NCBI RefSeq assembly: GCF_015223055.1
Contig: NZ_JADFBX010000010.1
Coordinates: 1-64,000, forward strand
Direction of reading: 5' to 3'
DNA: 64,000 nucleotides
Origin: Pedobacter sp. MC2016-24
Lineage (GTDB): Bacteria; Bacteroidota; Bacteroidia; Sphingobacteriales; Sphingobacteriaceae
Shown: positions 17,327-26,936 of the stretch, piece after piece
How positions within the stretch are numbered: position 1 is the first letter of the stretch
Layout: each line of letters opens with the position of its first letter
Translations under genes and position numbers: made by a program
Notes under the pieces: generated by a model
Database searches by the model: none
Told to the model about the DNA's origin: nothing
What the model saw: only the letters and a program-made list of their open reading frames with translations

Positions 17327-17552
17327 ATTAAAACTACTCGAAGGCAAAATTGTTATGGATAACAACCAGCTTTTATGATGATGACTGAAAATAATAAACT
17401 TATGGCTCATGCCATTTTCATCTAACTAAAGCTAGCCGGTAAACTTAATTTTTAACAAATTTTGGAAGTTTTTGGTCATTTATTAGAACTTCCCCAAGTG
17501 TTAAAACAGCAGCTTTGCATCAGATATAGCTTTCTAACCAAATAGATTTATA

Positions 17553-20036
17553 ATGTTTAAGATGCCATCTAAGAAATTTAGTATACCATTTATCGGGACA
17601 ATGTTGGTTTTTTGCTCCTTGATTACATTTTCACAGCAGAAATTAAAACTTCAATATGATCAACCTGCAGCCAACTGGAACGAGGCATTACCACTTGGCA
17701 ACGGGCGCTTAGGTTTAATGACTTTTGGCGGGCCTGGAAAAGAGCAACTCCAGCTCAATGAAGAAACGGTATGGGCAGGAGAGCCAGGCAACAATGTGCC
17801 TAAGAACGTAAGCCAGAAAATTGATGAAATCAGGCAGCTTCTGTTTGAAGGTAAAAATAAAGCAGCCCAGGATCTTTCTAATTTAACTTTTCCACGCCAG
17901 GCGCCAAAGGATCTTAATTATGGAATGCCATATCAAACAGTCGGAGATGTGTGGATTGACTTTCCCGGACACAGCAATTATAAAGATTACAGGAGGGAAT
18001 TGGACATAGAAAAGGCAACTTCTACGGTAACTTATCGTGTAAACGAGGTTACTTATACGCGTACGATTTTTTCTTCTTTTACAGATGATGTTGTCATTAT
18101 GAAGATCACTGCAAATAAAAGGCATAGCATTAATGCAAATATTACCGTGTCTAGTCTACATAAAGATCATCAGGTGATGCTTAAAGACAAGCAATTGATG
18201 CTATTGGGTACAGGTGGAAATGCCGACAATAAAATTGGTAAAGTAAAGTTTGCCACAAGAGTAGCCCCCATATTAAAAGGCGGGACTTTAAAAGTTTATG
18301 GTCAGCAACTTCAAATTGAAAATGCGGACGAAGTAATTTTATACCTGTCGATAGGTACGAATTTTAAAAATTATCAAGACCTGTCGGCTGATGAGTTGCA
18401 AAAATCTGCTACGATTCTGGAGCAGGCGAAGCGTGTGAATTACAATGATGCCATAGCTGCACATATCAAAAAGTATCAGCAGTACTTTAACCGTGTGTCA
18501 CTGGAATTGGGAGACTCACCGCAGTCTATTAAAAATACAGACGTACGTGTCAAAGAATTTGCTACCAAAAGTGATCCTCAACTGTTGAGCCTTTATTTTC
18601 AGTTTGGGCGCTATTTGCTCATTTCCTGTTCCCAGCCGGGTGGTCAGCCTGCAAATCTGCAGGGGATATGGAACGATAAGAACTCACCACCCTGGGATAG
18701 CAAGTATACTGTCAATATCAATACAGAAATGAACTACTGGCCAGCAGAGATTACCAACCTTAGTGAAATGCATCAGCCCCTGTTTGCGATGCTTAAAGAT
18801 CTTTCAGAAACCGGAAAGGAGAGTGCAAGAGAAATGTACAAAGCGCGGGGCTGGAATATGCACCACAATACCGACCTGTGGCGGATAACCGGGATTGTTG
18901 ATGGTGGGTTTTATGGTACCTGGCCTATGGGAGGCGCATGGCTTACACAACATTTGTGGCAACATTTTATGTTTACAGGCGACCGGAAATTCTTAGCGGA
19001 ATATTATCCTGTTTTAAAAGGAGCAGCCTTATTTTATTTTGATGCATTAAGGGAAGAGCCTGGTCATAAATGGTTGGTGATGGCGCCCTCTATGTCGCCC
19101 GAAAACACTTATGAAAGTGGCGTTGGTATTTCAGCAGGAACGACGATGGATAACCAGCTGATATTTGATGTTTTCAATAATCTGGTCAACGCCGCAAAAA
19201 TCCTGAATGTAGACCATTCATTTGCTGATTCTGTTTCAATTGCACTCAAAAAAATTCCGCCTATGCAAATAGGTAAACATAACCAGTTACAGGAATGGAT
19301 TAGGGATATGGACAGAACAAATGACAAACACCGTCACATCTCTCATTTGTACGGTTTGTATCCTTCCGGACAGATATCACCTTTCAGAAACCCTGAATTG
19401 GTGGAAGCCGCTAAAAACTCACTGATCTATAGGGGAGACAAGTCTACTGGTTGGTCTATGGGATGGAAAGTGAACTGGTGGGCCAGGCTGCTTGATGGAA
19501 ATCAAGCTTATAAACTAATCTCAGATCAGCTTAATCCAGCCCCAATGGAAACAAAAGGACAGTCTGGAGGAACTTATCCAAACCTTCTGGATGCACATCC
19601 TCCATTTCAGATTGATGGTAATTTTGGTTGTACGGCAGGAATCGCGGAGATGCTTTTGCAAAGCTACGACGGGAATATCTTTGTGCTGCCTGCATTACCT
19701 GATGCATTACAAGATGGTAAAGTTAGTGGATTAAAAGCAAGGGGTGGTTTCGAATTTGCGATAGAATGGAAATCCGGAAAACTGAAGAAATTAACTGTGA
19801 AATCCGGATTAGGGGGGAATTGTAGATTAAGGATTGCGCAAAATACTGTCTTAAAAGGGAATGTGGTTTTGGCGGCTGCAAAGGATGAGAACCGTAATCC
19901 ATTTTATCAGGTGAATGTGATTAAAGACCCGTTAATTTCCGAGTTGGCAAATTTAAAAGGAATTTCAGTTCCCAAAACAGCATTGTATGATTTTGAAACT
20001 AAAGCTGGAAGGACCTATGTTTTTAATGTAAACTGA
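17553..20036 (+). CDS. GH95 family alpha-L-fucosidase / alpha-L-galactosidase
   Basis: An inverting exo-glycosidase removing terminal alpha-L-fucose or alpha-L-galactose. An N-terminal signal sequence (about 1-29, ending FSQQ) sends it out of the cytoplasm. The GH95 N-domain begins at about 31 (KLQYDQPA), and the (alpha/alpha)6 barrel contains Asn388 and Asn390 (NINTEMNYWPA), Glu517 (SPEN) and Asp688 (FQIDGNFG), which correspond to the Asn421/Asn423, Glu566 and Asp766 described for Bifidobacterium AfcA. In corn-xylan loci a GH95 enzyme is an alpha-L-galactosidase, which fits this context. It is the outermost gene of the locus and converges on the minus-strand group. A paralogue is at 46650-49145. 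Confidence 0.9.
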   Translation: MFKMPSKKFSIPFIGTMLVFCSLITFSQQKLKLQYDQPAANWNEALPLGNGRLGLMTFGGPGKEQLQLNEETVWAGEPGNNVPKNVSQKIDEIRQLLFEGKNKAAQDLSNLTFPRQAPKDLNYGMPYQTVGDVWIDFPGHSNYKDYRRELDIEKATSTVTYRVNEVTYTRTIFSSFTDDVVIMKITANKRHSINANITVSSLHKDHQVMLKDKQLMLLGTGGNADNKIGKVKFATRVAPILKGGTLKVYGQQLQIENADEVILYLSIGTNFKNYQDLSADELQKSATILEQAKRVNYNDAIAAHIKKYQQYFNRVSLELGDSPQSIKNTDVRVKEFATKSDPQLLSLYFQFGRYLLISCSQPGGQPANLQGIWNDKNSPPWDSKYTVNINTEMNYWPAEITNLSEMHQPLFAMLKDLSETGKESAREMYKARGWNMHHNTDLWRITGIVDGGFYGTWPMGGAWLTQHLWQHFMFTGDRKFLAEYYPVLKGAALFYFDALREEPGHKWLVMAPSMSPENTYESGVGISAGTTMDNQLIFDVFNNLVNAAKILNVDHSFADSVSIALKKIPPMQIGKHNQLQEWIRDMDRTNDKHRHISHLYGLYPSGQISPFRNPELVEAAKNSLIYRGDKSTGWSMGWKVNWWARLLDGNQAYKLISDQLNPAPMETKGQSGGTYPNLLDAHPPFQIDGNFGCTAGIAEMLLQSYDGNIFVLPALPDALQDGKVSGLKARGGFEFAIEWKSGKLKKLTVKSGLGGNCRLRIAQNTVLKGNVVLAAAKDENRNPFYQVNVIKDPLISELANLKGISVPKTALYDFETKAGRTYVFNVN

Positions 20037-20063
20037 TTTATTGATGCGATTGTTATTCTGGAA

Positions 20064-20106
20064 TTCAGAATGACGCCTGAATTCTGAATACAGTCGTCAT
20101 TCTGAA
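20064..20106. repeat. Intergenic palindromic repeat, copy 2
   Basis: A perfect 12-bp inverted repeat, TTCAGAATGACG (20064-20075) and CGTCATTCTGAA (20095-20106), with a GAATTC-containing spacer, lies between the convergent GH95 and GH43 genes. It shares its core with the copy at 17031-17081 and likely serves as a bidirectional terminator here. Confidence 0.65.
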
Positions 20107-20133
20107 CTTCTTGATACGGCCTTTATTGGTAAT

Positions 20134-21183
20134 TTATTTTAGCATCGGTTTGATTAAATCGATTCCTCCATCCGAATTGTGTTTCAGTTCGGTTACCTTG
20201 ATGTTTCTCAAATGTGTTTTGTTTGACAATTGGGTATCATGGTAATAAATGTACCATTTGCCCAGATGTTCAATGATGGAATGGTGTGTTGTCCATCCCT
20301 GTACCGGATCCATAAATGTGCCCTGGTATTTAAACGGGCCATACGGGCTATCTCCGATGGCATAGGCCAGGAAATGCGTATCACCGGTTGAATACGTGAA
20401 ATAGTATTTGTTTTGATATTTGTGCATCCAGGCACCTTCAAAAAATCTGCGGTTGTGGTCTTTAGTAAGTAATGGCTTGCCTGTTTCATCCAAAATCACG
20501 ACATCTTTGACCTCAGTCTCAAAGCCCAACATATCTGCACTCATTTTTGCAACTTTAGCGGTTAGGGCAGCTTCGTTTTCTTTACCTGAATCGGTTTTAG
20601 AGCCTTTGGCATCGTATTGTCCATTTTGCCAGCGCTGCAGCTGCCCTCCCCAGATGCCACCAAAGTACATATACGAACTGCCGTCTGTATCGGTGAAAAC
20701 TGCAGGATCTATACTATAACTTCCTGCAATGGGTTGCGGTTGTGCCTTAAATGGCCCTGCCGGATTTTTAGCGGTAGCGACGCCGATTCTAAAGATATCT
20801 TGTTTATCTTTAACGGGAAAGTACAGGTAGTAAATGCCATTCTTACATGCAGCATCAGGTGCCCACAATTGCCTGCCAGCCCAGGGGATATCTTTAATGC
20901 TGAGCGCTACGCCATGATCTGTAACTTTGCCATTGATACTGTCCATACTCAGAATATGATAGTCGCGCATGTCAAAATGGTCGCCATTGTCATTTTCTGG
21001 TGTACCAGCCTCTATATCATGAGAAGGGTAAATGTAGATCTTTCCTTCAAATACATGCGCAGATGGGTCTGCGGTGTAAATGTCAGAAATGAGTGGTTGG
21101 GACAGAAATTTCTGCTGACAAGCACTTGCTGCCAACATACCTATTGTAATTGCAACAGCAGCGTGTAATTTTAATTGATTCAT
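20134..21183 (-). CDS. GH43 family glycosidase lipoprotein
   Basis: A five-bladed beta-propeller glycosidase, probably a beta-xylosidase or alpha-L-arabinofuranosidase. The signal peptide ends in a lipobox (AASAC, Cys22), so it is probably membrane-anchored. The three GH43 acidic residues are visible: the base in YTADPSAHV, the modulator in SIDPAVF and the acid in FEGAWMHKY. Length 349, catalytic domain only, with no binding module. Its start overlaps the GH115 stop by four bases, showing translational coupling in the minus-strand operon GH3, GH115, GH43. The exact linkage cleaved cannot be told from sequence. Confidence 0.88.
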   Translation of the reverse strand: MNQLKLHAAVAITIGMLAASACQQKFLSQPLISDIYTADPSAHVFEGKIYIYPSHDIEAGTPENDNGDHFDMRDYHILSMDSINGKVTDHGVALSIKDIPWAGRQLWAPDAACKNGIYYLYFPVKDKQDIFRIGVATAKNPAGPFKAQPQPIAGSYSIDPAVFTDTDGSSYMYFGGIWGGQLQRWQNGQYDAKGSKTDSGKENEAALTAKVAKMSADMLGFETEVKDVVILDETGKPLLTKDHNRRFFEGAWMHKYQNKYYFTYSTGDTHFLAYAIGDSPYGPFKYQGTFMDPVQGWTTHHSIIEHLGKWYIYYHDTQLSNKTHLRNIKVTELKHNSDGGIDLIKPMLK

Positions 21184-24050
21184 AGTTTAATTTTATGATT
21201 ATTGAGTTTGGATGATTGTGGAGGACCCAGAAAACTTGGTTTTAAGCCGCCAAGGTCAAGTACGATTTTTTGAAGTACAAGGCCGGGTTTTACCATCCAA
21301 TATTTTATGGTATGTTTCCCCGCTTTATCAAAATTTAAAGGTGTCTTAAAGATTTTAATTGCATTTGCAACCGACTGTCCCCATGCCTTTTCCGTTTGAT
21401 AATCTGTACTGGTATTGACAATGGTTATGGGCTGATCATCAACTGAAAGCCCGAATTTCAAACCATCTGTATTGCTGAAGTCGATGGTCGGAGATATCAA
21501 AGCATTTAAGGTATAAGTACCGGCAACATCAAGGTAAATATCGTATTCCAAATGTGGCGTGCTTTTACCTGGCTCCTCCGGTGTAGCTGTTACCGGAACA
21601 GAAGTTATCCCACTCTGTGTTTTTCCGTAATTGGGTATGGTTTTCCAGGTAATCAGCCGACTGCTGATTGCTCTGGAGTAATTCTCCGCTTCGATAGCAA
21701 TGTATCCATTTTGAGGAACAAATACATTTCCTTCAATTTGGGCCGGTATTGGGTTATTTTTTGTGTTTAAATTGAGTTTTATAGCCGAGCCATCACTTCC
21801 TTTTATCGTGAGTAAGCACATTTTATTTCCCAAAGGGGCTTTGCTCCAGTCGATATCAATATGAATTTGTTTTTCAAATTCAAATGCGCCTTTCGGATGA
21901 TCCAATAACACATAAGCCGGGGCTTTGATTTCGTAGTTCAATTGGCCAGATCCGGTATTGAAAAGGTCGATGTAATGGCTTTGACGGCTTAAATTGTCCA
22001 TCAAAGGGAAGCTATAGACCTGACCTTTGTTTAACCAGCTGCTGTCTGAACCCTCAACTGACAAACCCAGTTGTGATTTTGAGACCGCTATCTGGTCGGT
22101 TTTAGGCTTTATGTTTTGTTCTGGTTGTTGCCAGCCGGTATATCCGATGTGGGTTTGATCCATCATATGGTCCCATTTGCCACCTGCCATTACTTTATTG
22201 TAAAACCTGGTGATTGCTGCATCACGGTTATATAATGAATCTGCTTGTTTTGCGAGGCTGTTGGTGCTTATTCGACCCTGTTTCGCATAAAGTTTGTTTT
22301 TCGCCACTGTGTAATACAAATCATATAGATTGGCACAGGCTTCAATAGGGTGCATGATCAGTTGGTAATATGCATCCTTTTGTTGTAGGGAGATTTCGTT
22401 ATAAATAAATCTGGCCCGTGTTTCCAGGTTTTTATAGTCATTTCGTACAGTTTCAAATTCTTTATAATTAACCAGGCTATAGGTGTTTTCGTTGAGTAAC
22501 TCCGGCTTGATCCGGCCGTTGTATTTTGTATACTTATCTAAAAGGTCGGCTGTCTCAATGGCATAAGCCGGACCGAATTGCTTAGCACACCAGTCCATCG
22601 TGTATTGCCTCAACTTTTCAGCTGGAATGGCAGTGGGATTCCAGGCATAGTCCAGGAAAAATTCTATCGGAAACTCCATAGGTTTTAGATCCCCTACATT
22701 GACGATCCAGATTTGATTGGCATTGTATTGATAGGCTAAATTCATCTGCTCCCATATTTTTTGAATGGGATTGGTATTGACCCATTTATAATTCCTTGGT
22801 CCGCCAACGTAATCGAAATGGTAGTAAATGCCGTAGCCACCTGTTCTAGGTGTTTCATTTAAAGCAGGAAGTTTTCTGATGTTTCCCCAGTTGTCGTCAC
22901 AGAGTAAAAGCGTTACATCATCCGGTACACGCATCCCTTTATCATAATAATCTTGTACTTCCTTATACAATGCCCATAGCTGCGGGGTTTGACTGGCCGG
23001 TTTTTTTGTGACTTTGGATATGATTTCACGCTGTTCTTTTACAATCTTTTCAAGTAAGGTCGTTGCTGTTCCTGCGGTCATAGGCTCATCGCCATCACCA
23101 CGCATACCTATTGTGATGATTTGCTCTTTATCGGCAACGCGTGCAAATCCGCTTTCCCAAAATGTCTTTAGCTGCGTAGGATTCTGTTCATAGTTCCATT
23201 TCCCGCCCTGATATCTTCGCCATTCATCATGCGCACGGGTTAAAGGCTCGTGATGGGAGGTGCCGATCACTACACCATATTCATCGGCTAAAATAGGATT
23301 TAGCTGGTCATCATCGTTAAATGCACTTCCCCACATGGCGGGCCATAAATAATTACCTTTTAATCTTAGAATCAATTCAAATACCTTTTCATAAAATTTA
23401 TGGTTAAAACCGCCGAATTCTTTTTTAGACCAGCCAGATAGTGCTGGGGCTTCATCATTTAGGAATATACCCCTGTATTTTACAGCAGGAGCAGCATTGA
23501 CGTGGCGGCCGGCTATGGCATACAATGCGCTACTTTTTTGTGCCGGGACGTCGGCCCAGTAATACCAGGGAGAAACGCCGATTTGGTATGACAGTTCATA
23601 GATTCCATAGATGGTTCCGCGTTTATCACTTCCAGCGATAACAAGTGCACTGTCTACGCCAGGCAGCGGATGCCGTACCACTTGTATTAAGGTCGTTTCC
23701 CAATTTCCGGATATTCCTGAGACATTGATTTTATTGGTTTTGATCAATTGATCGATAATGTTGCTGTGCCCAATGGTTCCGACAATGATTGCCATAGATG
23801 CGTTCTGATCGGTGTTGAAAGCCGGGACTTTGCCCGTAACCTTTTTGATGTCATCCTGAAGGTTTTTTGCAGCACGCAGAACACCCGGCCATTCATTTTT
23901 ACTGACCACAATTGTTGCCGTTTTTTGCGCCCCGGCAATACAAAAACTTCCAGGGACATATTGCTTGGAAATAAAAGGATTGATGCCGGCAAAAACAAAG
24001 GAAATGTTTAGCCCGTTAACTAGTATGGCAGAAAATATACTTTTTATCAT
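21180..24050 (-). CDS. GH115 xylan alpha-1,2-glucuronidase
   Basis: GH115 enzymes remove (4-O-methyl)-glucuronic acid from internal positions of intact xylan as well as from oligosaccharides. The protein is 956 residues with a signal peptide (ends at about FVFAG). Family text is present throughout: RGTIYGIYELSYQIGVSPWYYWADVP in the N-terminal part, the WAPMWGSAF-like NYLWPAMWGSAFNDDD, IGTSHHEP, and the catalytic barrel around LCDDNWGNIRKLP. The C-terminal third (about 790-940) is a beta-sandwich starting VFVPQNGYIAIEAENYSRA, seen in many GH115 proteins. It is coupled to the downstream GH43 by a 4-base overlap and lies 29 bases after the GH3 gene. Confidence 0.93.
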   Translation of the reverse strand: MIKSIFSAILVNGLNISFVFAGINPFISKQYVPGSFCIAGAQKTATIVVSKNEWPGVLRAAKNLQDDIKKVTGKVPAFNTDQNASMAIIVGTIGHSNIIDQLIKTNKINVSGISGNWETTLIQVVRHPLPGVDSALVIAGSDKRGTIYGIYELSYQIGVSPWYYWADVPAQKSSALYAIAGRHVNAAPAVKYRGIFLNDEAPALSGWSKKEFGGFNHKFYEKVFELILRLKGNYLWPAMWGSAFNDDDQLNPILADEYGVVIGTSHHEPLTRAHDEWRRYQGGKWNYEQNPTQLKTFWESGFARVADKEQIITIGMRGDGDEPMTAGTATTLLEKIVKEQREIISKVTKKPASQTPQLWALYKEVQDYYDKGMRVPDDVTLLLCDDNWGNIRKLPALNETPRTGGYGIYYHFDYVGGPRNYKWVNTNPIQKIWEQMNLAYQYNANQIWIVNVGDLKPMEFPIEFFLDYAWNPTAIPAEKLRQYTMDWCAKQFGPAYAIETADLLDKYTKYNGRIKPELLNENTYSLVNYKEFETVRNDYKNLETRARFIYNEISLQQKDAYYQLIMHPIEACANLYDLYYTVAKNKLYAKQGRISTNSLAKQADSLYNRDAAITRFYNKVMAGGKWDHMMDQTHIGYTGWQQPEQNIKPKTDQIAVSKSQLGLSVEGSDSSWLNKGQVYSFPLMDNLSRQSHYIDLFNTGSGQLNYEIKAPAYVLLDHPKGAFEFEKQIHIDIDWSKAPLGNKMCLLTIKGSDGSAIKLNLNTKNNPIPAQIEGNVFVPQNGYIAIEAENYSRAISSRLITWKTIPNYGKTQSGITSVPVTATPEEPGKSTPHLEYDIYLDVAGTYTLNALISPTIDFSNTDGLKFGLSVDDQPITIVNTSTDYQTEKAWGQSVANAIKIFKTPLNFDKAGKHTIKYWMVKPGLVLQKIVLDLGGLKPSFLGPPQSSKLNNHKIKL

Positions 24051-24079
24051 GTATTAGTGGTTTTCGTGAACTCTGTCAG

Positions 24080-26701
24080 TTAAATGATGGATAAGATTCT
24101 TTTAATTGTATTGCCGCTCGTTTTATTGGATTCGTCTGGTTGACTGCCGCCAATACTCAGCTCAATTTTGCCTTTAATTTGTTTGATATTTCCATTGGAA
24201 TCGACAAATGAAAGATCGGTAGGGCTTAAGGTGAATTTGACAATTTTCCGCTCCCCGGCTTTTAAACTGATCCGTTGAAATCCTTTTAAAGATTTCAGGG
24301 CTGTCTTTACCGATGGATTTTGATGATGAATGTAGAGTTGGGCAACCTCATCACCACTCATTTTACCTGTATTGGTGATGCTTACACTGACAGATACCGG
24401 CTTTCCTTTTACAACAGCTTTTGGCAGGCGAACCTGCTCATAATGAAACGAGGTATAACTTAATCCATATCCGAAGCCATACAAAGGTTTACCTTTGAAA
24501 TATCGATACGTACGATTGTCCATGTTGTAATCGTTAAATGCAGCCAGATCCTCATCACTTTTGTAAAAGGTGACGGGTAAACGACCTGCGGGATTATAAT
24601 CTCCAAAAATGACATCGGCGACTGCTTTACCTGCCTCCTGACCGCCATACCAGGCATTGAGAATTGCTGGTATGTTTTCCGACTCCCATGGCGTAGCAAT
24701 GGCGCTTCCTGTCATCATGACAAAGACCACTGGTTTACCTGATGATTTTAGCGCAGCCATCAGTTTTGTTTGTACTGCGGGCAGCATAATAGAAGTACGG
24801 TCACCTCCATTAAATCCGGGATAGTCGACTTTCATTTCCTCGCCTTCCAATTGCGGCGAAATACCGCCCGCAAAAATGAAGACATCTGCATCCTGGTGCT
24901 GGTGCACGAGCGCATTAAAGTCCGTTTGCTGATGGCGGCCGGCACGGAGTCTCACATTACCCTTTCCATCTCCCTGCCAGTATTCTACAACCAGGTTATA
25001 CACAGAATCTTTGATGGTCTCAAGCGTATAGGTTTTTGCGCCCCATCTGTTCCGGGACCAGGCATTGATTGCTGTTTTTCCGTTAACGAAAAACCGATAC
25101 CCATCATCTGCTTCCAGTTCAAAAGTAATCGTACCAGTGGCTGCTGCAGTATATTGGGTGATGTATCGTGCAGAGAAATGATTAGCCCTAACAGCAGCGC
25201 TAATGATTTCTCCTTCCTGCCATGCCTGATCCAGTTGCTGCTCTGTTCTGACTAATGCTGGTTTACCCTGTAGATCTTTGTTGTTGAAATACAGGGCTTT
25301 AAATCCTTTCTGGCCTTCATAACTGTACTGATTGTTGATATCCGGATAAGTGAGCAAGGTGTCATTGGTAAAATTAATGGCCTGCTCATATACGATTTTA
25401 GTCTGCAGACCAACTTTATCTTTTATGCCTTGTAATACAGTCGTGATGCTACTCGGATTGCCATTGTAATTGCCCAGAACAGCAATTGCATTATCTGCAT
25501 TCGGCCCAAGTACAACTATTTTTTTTAAAGATTTACTTAGGGGTAAGACCTGGTTTGAATTTTTAAGCAATACCATAGATTGTTGCGCCATTTTTAAGGC
25601 ATGTGCTTTATGTGGCTCACTTTCCAGAACGGAGAATGGTGTTTGTGCATATTTTACTATAGAGATCGGATCAAACATGCCCAATCTAAACCGGATCATG
25701 AACAGGCGTTTAACCGAAATGTCTATTTGTTTTTCACTGATCTGACCATTTTTAACCGCGCTAACCAGTGCTTTGTAGGCTTCGGTGCCACAGTCGATAT
25801 CTGTTCCATGAAAAACAGCATCGGCAGAGGCGGATGCGGCATCGGTATGTGTCTTGTGATTTTTGTAAAAATCATCAATCGCCCAGCAGTCGGAGGAGAC
25901 ATAGCCTTTAAAGCCCCATTTTTTACGTAAAATGTCTGTCATTAGTATATCGCTGGCACAGCAAGGCTGTGTCCGGAAGGCATTGTAGGCACACATGACG
26001 CCGGCAACTTTTGAATCAACCACCAATTTCTCGAATGCCGGAAGATAGGTATCCCAAAGATCATATGCACTTACGTCCACGTCAAATACGTGGCGAAGTG
26101 GTTCCGGGCCACTATGAACAGCATAATGTTTTGCGCAGGCAGCTGCCTTTAAGTATTTTGGATCATTTCCCTGTAAACCTTTTACGAAGGCATCACCCAG
26201 CATTGCAGTAAGATATGGATCTTCTCCATAGGTTTCCTGACCTCTGCCCCAGCGGGGATCTCTGAAAATATTAACATTTGGAGTCCAGTAGGTTAAACCC
26301 AGGTAGCGTTCACTGGTTCTTCCTTCAAGTACAGCTTTATGGTAGATTGCCCTTCCTTCTGTTGCAGAAAAATCTGCCATCTTTAATAGTGAGTTTTGAT
26401 CAAAGGTTGCAGCCATGGCAATGGCCTGTGGAAAAACCGTCACTTTAAAAGGTGTTCTGGCAACGCCATGAAGGGTTTCGTTCCACCAGTCGTAGGCAGG
26501 AATCCCAAGTCTTTCAATGGCAGGTGCCGCATTCAGCATCTGCGATACCTTTTCTTCCAGTGTCAATCGCGACACGAGGTCATCAACGCGTTTCTCAAAC
26601 GATAATTTATAATCTTGAAATGGATAGGTTTGGGCTTGAATTTTAATACAACTTACGGATAGTATCAAAAGACAGTAGATTTTTAATCTGATTCTGCTCA
26701 T
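24080..26701 (-). CDS. GH3 beta-xylosidase with PA14 insert
   Basis: A retaining exo-glycosidase, most likely a xylan 1,4-beta-xylosidase. It has a signal peptide (about 1-23, ending IQAQ). The GH3 TIM-barrel has the catalytic nucleophile Asp271 (VSSDCWAIDD), and the second domain carries ARIGSGG-like function in the IFAGGISPQLEGEE loop. A PA14 module is inserted at about 455-590 (GFKALYFNNKDL to FFVNGK), and a fibronectin-III-like domain ends the protein (about 790-865). This PA14-bearing, 873-residue form is that of xylosidases in Prevotella and Bacteroides xylan loci, with the NETLHGVAR motif common there. First gene of the minus-strand group. Confidence 0.92.
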   Translation of the reverse strand: MSRIRLKIYCLLILSVSCIKIQAQTYPFQDYKLSFEKRVDDLVSRLTLEEKVSQMLNAAPAIERLGIPAYDWWNETLHGVARTPFKVTVFPQAIAMAATFDQNSLLKMADFSATEGRAIYHKAVLEGRTSERYLGLTYWTPNVNIFRDPRWGRGQETYGEDPYLTAMLGDAFVKGLQGNDPKYLKAAACAKHYAVHSGPEPLRHVFDVDVSAYDLWDTYLPAFEKLVVDSKVAGVMCAYNAFRTQPCCASDILMTDILRKKWGFKGYVSSDCWAIDDFYKNHKTHTDAASASADAVFHGTDIDCGTEAYKALVSAVKNGQISEKQIDISVKRLFMIRFRLGMFDPISIVKYAQTPFSVLESEPHKAHALKMAQQSMVLLKNSNQVLPLSKSLKKIVVLGPNADNAIAVLGNYNGNPSSITTVLQGIKDKVGLQTKIVYEQAINFTNDTLLTYPDINNQYSYEGQKGFKALYFNNKDLQGKPALVRTEQQLDQAWQEGEIISAAVRANHFSARYITQYTAAATGTITFELEADDGYRFFVNGKTAINAWSRNRWGAKTYTLETIKDSVYNLVVEYWQGDGKGNVRLRAGRHQQTDFNALVHQHQDADVFIFAGGISPQLEGEEMKVDYPGFNGGDRTSIMLPAVQTKLMAALKSSGKPVVFVMMTGSAIATPWESENIPAILNAWYGGQEAGKAVADVIFGDYNPAGRLPVTFYKSDEDLAAFNDYNMDNRTYRYFKGKPLYGFGYGLSYTSFHYEQVRLPKAVVKGKPVSVSVSITNTGKMSGDEVAQLYIHHQNPSVKTALKSLKGFQRISLKAGERKIVKFTLSPTDLSFVDSNGNIKQIKGKIELSIGGSQPDESNKTSGNTIKRILSII

Positions 26702-26909
26702 ATAAGGCGATTTTCTGCTGTTTAGTTGGTTAGTGTGTTTTTTAATAAAAGTATAGAGCTTACCGGATGATCGGGTGTACGTTTGTGATCAATGATGGAA
26801 CAAATGTTCAATCTGCTGAATTGTCAGGCCGTTGAATATTTTATTTCCTGCCCGAACATTTATAGCATGAAATTCAACAAATGAGGTCGTGTTCCTTTTT
26901 TTTGCCTGC

Positions 26910-26917
26910 TAATTTTG
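26910..26917 (+). promoter_or_regulatory. Candidate -7 element for the plus-strand xylan genes
   Basis: TAATTTTG matches the Bacteroidota -7 consensus exactly and lies 19 bases before the GH43 start codon. No clear -33 TTTG is at the expected distance, as is common at activator-dependent promoters. The 235-base divergent region also holds a GAACAAATGTTC dyad (about 26798-26809), a possible regulator site. Confidence 0.35.
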
Positions 26918-26936
26918 AGAAATTAATATTTCCTAC

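Noticed and set aside
17464..17493. GGAAGTT/AACTTCC inverted repeat before GH95
   Set aside because: Seven-base arms in an AT-rich gap are expected by chance; no T-run and no partner site elsewhere.
20617..21168. 183-codon plus-strand frame
   Set aside because: It lies entirely antisense to the GH43 gene at 20134-21183, has no protein-like motif and no leader; the minus-strand gene keeps all catalytic residues.
24770..25255. 161-codon plus-strand frame
   Set aside because: Antisense to the PA14 part of the GH3 gene, cysteine- and arginine-rich in an unprotein-like way.
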